From: Protopterus annectens
Taxonomy: Eukaryota > Chordata > Ceratodontiformes > Protopteridae
Reading direction: 5' to 3'
NCBI RefSeq assembly: GCF_019279795.1
Contig: NC_056725.1
Coordinates: forward strand, 1,611,701,359-1,611,765,358
DNA: 64,000 nt
Under the pieces are notes generated by a model, which saw only the letters and a list, made by a program, of their open reading frames with translations, searched no databases and was not told the origin of the DNA. Shown piece by piece: positions 57,826 to 64,000 of this stretch. The translations under genes and the position numbers were made by a program. How positions within the stretch are numbered: position 1 is the first letter of the stretch; each line of letters starts with the position of its first letter.

Positions 57826-60712
57826 ACAATCAACCTGTCAAACATGAACTAAGAATTGATGCACTCAGTGTAGGTTCACTGACAGGATGAGGCTTGGAAG
57901 TGGATGACATGATGGGAAGTAGGAAGCTGGACCTAAACATCCTATGCATCCATGAGACAAGGTAGAAGGGCAGTGCAGCAAGGCCACTAGGCTTGGGATC
58001 TGGAGTGTACTACTCAGGAGGAGGACAAGCTAGAAATCATGTAGGAATTGTGGTGAGGTTGAAACTTTCGATGACAGCGAGGAAAGCCATCATTATTACA
58101 GACAGGCATATAGCAATCACACTCCAGTCTAAAGATATGGTCGTATTCATAATCTTAGCCTATACCCCACAGTAGGGTTTGGATAGTGAGAAAAAGAGTG
58201 CATTCAGATAGCAATTGCAGGGCCTACTAGATAAAGCAGGACAATGGATGGCCTGAATGCACATATTGCGACAGACAGAGCAGGATATAAGGACTGTCTT
58301 AGCCCTCATGGTTAGAGCAACAAGAATAAATGAGAGACCATTCTAGACTTCTGGCTGGAAAATGGTTTGGTGGTAGCCAACACATGGTTCAAAAAGAGAA
58401 ACAGTCACAAGGTCACATACAAAAGTGACCAACATGCAACTCAACTAATTAAAGGGAACAGGGGTGGAATCAATGATTGCAAAGGCATCCTCAGCTAAAC
58501 AGCTAAACAGGGGGCCCACTGCATAAATCACTGGTTGCTGCAATCATCTTTATGCAGTTGTCAGAGAAGGCTCTATGGTCAACAGAGACCAGGCTCACCT
58601 GAAAATTAACTGTAGAGAAAGTACATCAGTTCAAGGAATTACTCAGGGCTCTAGCACCCCAAGAAGAGGAGGAAACAGGCAGAGTTGAAGAAGAATAGCA
58701 GCACCTCAAAACAGCATGTGTGAGGACTACAGAACTGATATGTGGCTAAGCCAGGTATGTAAATAAGGTACATCAGGAAAGCTGGTGGTGGAATGCAGAA
58801 GTCCAGGAAATTATCAAAAAAATAAAACAAAGAGAGCTAGAAAGAAAGAAGGAGTGCATGAAACTGGGAGATAGGAAAGACAGAGCAGGCTAGGAAAAAA
58901 TACTGGTTGGCTAACAAACAGGCTAACAGAAGAGTTGCAGTAACAAAGAACAAGACATCAGGGGTACTCTACCAGTTTTGGAAAGTGACTCAGTAAATGG
59001 CACAAAGAAACTCTGTCATGTTACAAGGCAAAGACAGAAAGATAAAGAAGATGGTCAGACACCCTTCATAAGGGATGCCAGCAACAACCTGCTCATAAGG
59101 CCACAGAACTTCAAAGACAGGTGGAAGGAGTACTTTCAGCAGCTTCTGAATGAAAAAAACTCTGCAGCAGCTGTACTGCCCCAAAGAAAGAGGTGGAGCC
59201 CCTCCTTGGAGAAGTAAGAACAGCACTAAGGTAAATGAAGTCAAGGAAAGCAGCAGGCTAAGATGAGGTCACAGCAGATATGATTAAGATGTTGGGTGAG
59301 ATGGGGAGAAATGGCTTCCGAATGTACTCCAAGCAGTATGGAGAGAAAGACATATCCCAGATGACTGGAGAATAAGCATACTAGTGTCACTGTACAAAAA
59401 CAAAGGGGACATTCACAACTGTGGGCAGTACAGAGGTATCAAACTCCTGTCACGCTGCGTGAAAGTTATGGAGAAGATGATTGATAAATATGCAGAGTAG
59501 TAAAAAATAAGATGGGATATGAGCAGTTCGATACAGATCAGGATACTGTACAAATGACGCCATGTTTGCAGTGAAACAGATACTGGAGGAGAAGCTAGAA
59601 ATGAGGAAAGTGTGCAAATGAGCATTCTTAGACTTGGAGAAAGTATATGACAAAGTCCTAAGAAAGCTGATTTGTGCAGTCCTGAGGTAATTTTCAATCC
59701 CAGAAACATTGTTTGAATTAGTGCAAGCTATGTACACGCACCCAATGTCTGAAGTACGAACAGTGTTCTGTCTCACAGAGGGCTTCTCAGTGGGATTGGG
59801 TGTCCATTAAGGTTCAGATCTGAACCCACTACTGTTCATACTGGTGATGGACTACATTAGTAAACAGATTAGAGACATCAGATCAACAAAGTTGCTGTAT
59901 GCAGACAATGTGACATTACAGGCAAACTGAGCAAGAACTTCAGCAAAGGATAGTGAAATGAAATGCAAAACTGAAAGCATATGGGATGAAACTAAGTACA
60001 GATAAGACAGTTGTAATGGTAACAAATGGGGAGATCAGAAGAAGATGAAAATTGATATAGAAGGGAAAGAAGTGGAAGAGGTTAACAGATTTAAGTTTGT
60101 GGGAGGGATGTTTGAGGAGAAGGGAAGTCTGAATGAGGAGGTCAAAGCTAGAAATAGAGGGGCTGCAGCCAACTAGCAATGAGTTTCAGGGGTAGTGTAT
60201 ATCAGAAAAATGCCAAAGAAGCTGAAAAGTAAGGTGTAAGAAACAGGGGTGTGACCAGTACTTCAGTATGGTAAAGAAACCTGGGCAGCAAAGGCAGAGC
60301 AGTTGAGGAAGCTAGAGGTGATGAAGATGAAGTGCCTGAGATAGGTGATAGGATGTACTCTATAGGGCAGACACATAAATGAAGACATAAGAGTAGAAGG
60401 CAAAGTATCTCAAAGTGCATAAAAAGTCAAAGAGAACAGATTATGGTGGTTTGGGCACATGTGCAGGAAAAGCAGAAGACAATCTGGTGAACAGGATTTG
60501 GGAAAGACAGGAAAAATGTAAGAAGAAATAAGGGTGTCCTACAAACAGGTGAATGTATTGTGTTAGAAACAATGTGTGACAGTCAGACATAAGTGTCAAA
60601 GAAGGTAGGAGAATGGCATTGAAAAGGGAGAGATGGTGATAAGTGACAATACACCCCGACCTCATGTAGTAAATGGGGAAAAGGGGGTTGATGATGACGA
60701 TAATTTATTTGA
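57826..60712 (+). mobile_element. RTE-like LINE, full coding span but heavily decayed
   Basis: The endonuclease start is readable as KLDLNILCIHETR (about 57926-57964), then LGSGVYYSGGGQARNHVGIV (57988-58050). The RT includes KAAG-DEVTADMIKMLGEMG (about 59250-59305), NCG-YRGIKLLS-like residues near 59420, LGVH-GSDLNPLLFILVMDYI (about 59797-59858), LLYADNVTLQA (about 59891-59925; catalytic YADD reads YADN) and KLSTDKTVVMVTNG. The 3' end near 60690 is TTGATGATGACGATAAT, the GAT-rich ending usual in RTE. Stops every few dozen codons mark an ancient copy. Confidence 0.78.
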
Positions 60713-60918
60713 ACATGTGACTGCTTACATATTTCTCTATACAACTCACAGTATGCAATTTTTATTGTTTAGTAATGTGTATTATAAATTTTAATGTACG
60801 CATTCAATGATCTTTTTATTAGGGTGCATTTATATTAACATAGACTTAAGGAACAAACAAGGCAATAAAACTACTGAAAGCCTATTTTACAAGATATTTA
60901 TCTCTCTCTCTCTGTATA

Positions 60919-60949
<31 letters not shown>

Positions 60950-61985
60950 TTATATATATACGTATAGGTACATGCACGTGTGTGTGTATGTGCTTGCACA
61001 CATATATACAGAGACAGACAGACAGATACATAGATAAATAGATATTCACTAAAGAATGTATTCACTGACCTACTATTATTTTATTTATTTCTGTGCCCAG
61101 ATTCTGAAAGAAAGGATTTTCAATATTTTAGCTAGAACTTTAATAAACAAATAACTAAAGCAGATGTAAATAAGCCTGCATAAATAGACTGCTGACTTTC
61201 CATAAAATAGCTAGAAATGAAAAATGTCAATCTGTATCAGAGCATTTACTTGTGATGATTGAAAGAACTCAAAAACAAGAATTTGGTTTAAGGGCATGCT
61301 ATATTGTTTATACTTTTTAATTCAGTTTGATTTTTATAGAGACAGGCCTTGACAGACAACCATTTCTTGTTCAAAGAAGCCACATAAAAACAATTCTTAT
61401 GTCATTCTGCTGACTGAAGATTAGATTTTTGGCACATAACAAGCAAAATGTAGTATACAGAAACTAATATACTAAAGGAAAACAAATGGCTTTCAAGAAA
61501 GAATTACTAGTAACAGCAGAATTATAAGAGTAGATCAATACAGAATTGTTATCTGTTCACTCGGGTCACTACAGAAGTATTAAAAAATAAGTTAGGGCCA
61601 AAAAGAAAGAAAGATATGATCTGAGTGACATTATTTAGCTAATATAGAATAAAAGTTTTCCAGGGAATGCTAAAGCATGAAGAAAGTTACTTATCACTTG
61701 TTAAAAATGTGCATCGTTTTAAGACCTCTCTAAATCAAAGGTACTGAGAATCTGTCAGAGATAGCTACAAATTAGAGCGATTAAACCATGGAATTATGCA
61801 GGGCTTCTTATTATCTAGGGTCTTTCATCTCTGTAGTACTGTTTTTAGATTAGCTGTTTCATACTAACATGGGTGCAGCTATTGTGTGCCACACTCTCAT
61901 AGTAAACCATAGTTTGAAGATCTACATCATAGCTCAAGGCATCTTGACTAGGGATATGCACTGAAGGACATAGACTTCCTTTGCC
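60713..61985. other. Intronic sequence with a short TA/T tract
   Basis: A CT/TA/T-run/TA compound lies at 60900-60975 and a (GACA)n-like run at about 61011-61028. Nothing else was recognised. Confidence 0.5.
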
Positions 61986-62050
61986 TTATAGGTTCATAGG
62001 TTCATAAGTATTTCCTAGGCTATTACCCACAAGGGCCTCCAGGGTTAAAT
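61986..62050 (-). mobile_element. CR1-type LINE extreme 3' end
   Basis: Reads TATAGGTTCATAGGTTCATA, then CCTAGGCTATTACCC and GGGCC, the complement of the CR1 family terminus. Only about 60 bp remains. Confidence 0.65.
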
Positions 62051-62084
62051 GGCTATGTATCTTTAAAGCCTGTTCTCAGGGCTC

Positions 62085-62290
62085 GTGATTTATTTAAATA
62101 ATTGATCATGTGACTGAGATTATTTGAAGTACTGGGTATTTAAGACAGCTGCTTTTAATCATTTTCGTTGGTCTGAAGAAGTGCTCAGTTGGGCATGAAA
62201 GCGCTCACCTTTTTATTTTATTTTTAATTAAAGCTGCTTTTTCATTCCTTGCTGCTGTCATGGTTGGTTCTGTGGATTATACTTTTTGAA
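62085..62290 (+). mobile_element. Penelope-like element tail
   Basis: TATTTAAGACAGCTGCTTTT (62147) parallels TATAAAAACTGGTGCTTTTA at 38115, and 25-40 bp later both have TCTGAAGAAGT. The end TTTTTAATTAAAGCTGC is AATAAA-like. No nuclease frame precedes it, so this is a very short or terminal-repeat-only copy. Confidence 0.55.
62173..62204 (+). ncRNA. Candidate hammerhead-like core
   Basis: CTGAAGA, then a possible six-pair stem (GTGCTC against GGGCAT with two wobbles, loop AGTT), then GAAAGC. This fits the CTGANGA-stem II-GAAA core better than the copy at 38156. Flanking stems I and III were not established. Confidence 0.4.
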
Positions 62291-63612
62291 ACTTTGCTCT
62301 GATACCTTCTTTGAACTTTAGCAGTTTGGGTGAATTCTAAGCAGTGCTGCATTAAACTCTGAAAGGAACTGCACAGGAGACCAGTGATGGTGTGTTGATT
62401 ATTTCATAACTATACTGCTATATGAATGTGCTCTGTGTAATACAAGGTGAATATGAGGGTAATCCCTTATAATTATGGGGGTATACAGGATCCATATGTG
62501 CTTATACAGGTACAGTTCTTATAGCATACACATAAGTACTCGAAATATTCTATAGTTTGATTGCAAATATATATCCATATAAATAGACAATTTGCTGAAA
62601 TAAAGACTCATTAATTAAGTCTCAGTACATTATAACATACAGTAGTAACTTGAGTTCTCATTTCTTTTTCTTACATGTAATAAGTCCATGGCAGGAAATG
62701 GCTTGTGTTAATTTATTGAGGCATAGATACAAATCATAAATCTATGTTTACAGTGTGTACAGCAGAGCACTTTAACAAGTTATGAGACATGAAGGCACTT
62801 CACCTAAACTATTCTAAAGTACTCTGCTTGCTAAAAAGCCCACAACCCCCCTAATTTGGGATTTATACACAGTGCTCATGGTCACTAATGAGAGTAATAC
62901 AAATTCCGAAACTTTATAAGTTGTTTAAATTAATATTTCAATGCCATCTTCTTCATACACATTTGTGATTGCTCTTCTTCAATAATTACTTAGTTATTAT
63001 TAAGTTGTTGAGACAGTCAAGATTAATAGATCTCAGAATAAAACATCCTGAAGATGTGTTGAGTGGTTTGACGGATAGTACCTCTGTATAGTCAAATAAC
63101 ACATGGGAAGAACTGGAAGAAAATATGATTTGACAGAAAATATTTAGAGTCACAAATGTGATGTAGTAACCTTTAAAAGCTAAATCTGAGTGTTTATTAG
63201 ACACACATAAGTTTATTTTGAAAATGTTGCCAATGAGAATCAGAAAAATGAAATGCTCACTGACATAGCCCTCACATTAAATTAACTACAAGCAATGACA
63301 GTGAAATTTTAAATAATTTTGACAGGGTTGAAAATTGTCTTTTAATATTTAAAAATGTTAACTTGCCAGACTTGTCTACTTCCCCACGGACTAGATATTA
63401 CTAGTGTTCCCATTTTAGTAGATGATGCTGAAGAATTTTGAAACAGCATAACGGGGAAAAGGTAAGGCAAAATACCTAAGTGAATACACAGCATAACACT
63501 GATATTACAGAACAATGAAAACAGATGCTATCTCTTTCCAAGGAGGTGTTGGGATAATAGTAGGCATGGGTTGTATACAGTTTTTTCATAGAAAATCAAT
63601 ATAATTATTTAA
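62291..63612. other. Intronic sequence, nothing recognised
   Basis: AT-rich, no coding block or repeat family. Confidence 0.45.
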
Positions 63613-63614
63613 TA

Positions 63615-63681
<67 letters not shown>

Positions 63682-63700
63682 GAGAGAAAGCAAGAGAGAG
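63613..63700. repeat. (TA)n(GA)n microsatellite
   Basis: TA array at about 63615-63676 with one TG step, then a GA-rich run. Confidence 0.97.
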
Positions 63701-64000
63701 ATTTATATTGCTTAAATTGATGCTTAAATAGTGAATATTATTTTAAAAGTCATGCAAGAGCCCTTGAAACATTGCCATTCACTTGAAAGAGGTAGACAAT
63801 ACAAACGGACTTGCAGAACTTGCAAATTGTCCTACATTCTATAAGACACATTATACAGACAGAAAACCACTTCTCATTCAAACAAGCTGCAAAGTAGGAG
63901 GCCTATACATATCATCCAGTCCCCGGCGTTGTACTTAACACACTGATAAACGTAATGCCACAAGCCAGATAGCAATTAGAAGACAAAGGAGCCTACTAAG
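63701..64000. other. Intronic sequence, nothing recognised
   Basis: No coding block or repeat seen up to the end of the window. Confidence 0.4.

Overview
This is repeat-dense, AT-rich vertebrate DNA. One protein-coding exon is recognisable: 98 bp on the + strand (12600-12697) with consensus splice sites. It encodes the domain-I S4 voltage sensor of a T-type (Cav3) calcium channel and most resembles CACNA1I. The whole window therefore appears to be intron around that exon, with at least 12.6 kb upstream and 51 kb downstream. The long introns, many LINE clades side by side (CR1, L2, L1/Tx1, RTE-like, Penelope-like), tRNA-derived SINEs of fish type and very many (CA)n/(TA)n arrays suggest a non-mammalian vertebrate with a large genome, such as a basal ray-finned fish, lungfish, amphibian or cartilaginous fish. 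I cannot name the species.

Layout. 0-3 kb: featureless intron. 3-9.3 kb: three decayed CR1 copies, the third split by a 620-bp inverted-repeat element with an intact 8-bp target duplication. 9.3-15.8 kb: channel exon, microsatellites and two more elements of the same inverted-repeat family. 15.8-21.3 kb: a CR1 3' fragment followed by a nearly full-length CR1 with a duplicated 5' region, a zinc/esterase ORF1 and an endonuclease-RT ORF2, broken by few lesions. 21.3-31 kb: a second TIR element family, minisatellites, two reverse-oriented tRNA-derived SINEs and L2 tails. 31-38.3 kb: two Penelope-like fragments in opposite orientation and L2 tails. 38.5-47.2 kb: an old minus-strand L1/Tx1-like element with tandem 5' monomers, nested with an L2 and a CR1. 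47.5-52.4 kb: unidentified sequence containing a 2.2-kb inverted repeat. 52.4-55.1 kb: a CR1 3' end and a minus-strand LINE invaded by a third inverted-repeat element. 57.8-60.7 kb: a degraded RTE-like LINE. 62 kb: a third Penelope-like tail.

No retroelement here has an intact coding frame. The points most worth following up are (1) a foldback-like family whose copies share tips and a central module but have arms that match within a copy better than between copies; (2) Penelope-like tails carrying a TATA-like box and a hammerhead-like CTGANGA/stem/AAA core; (3) the near-complete CR1 with a repeated 5' region; and (4) the long inverted repeat at 49-51 kb. All identifications come from reading translations and repeats by eye; no database search was possible.
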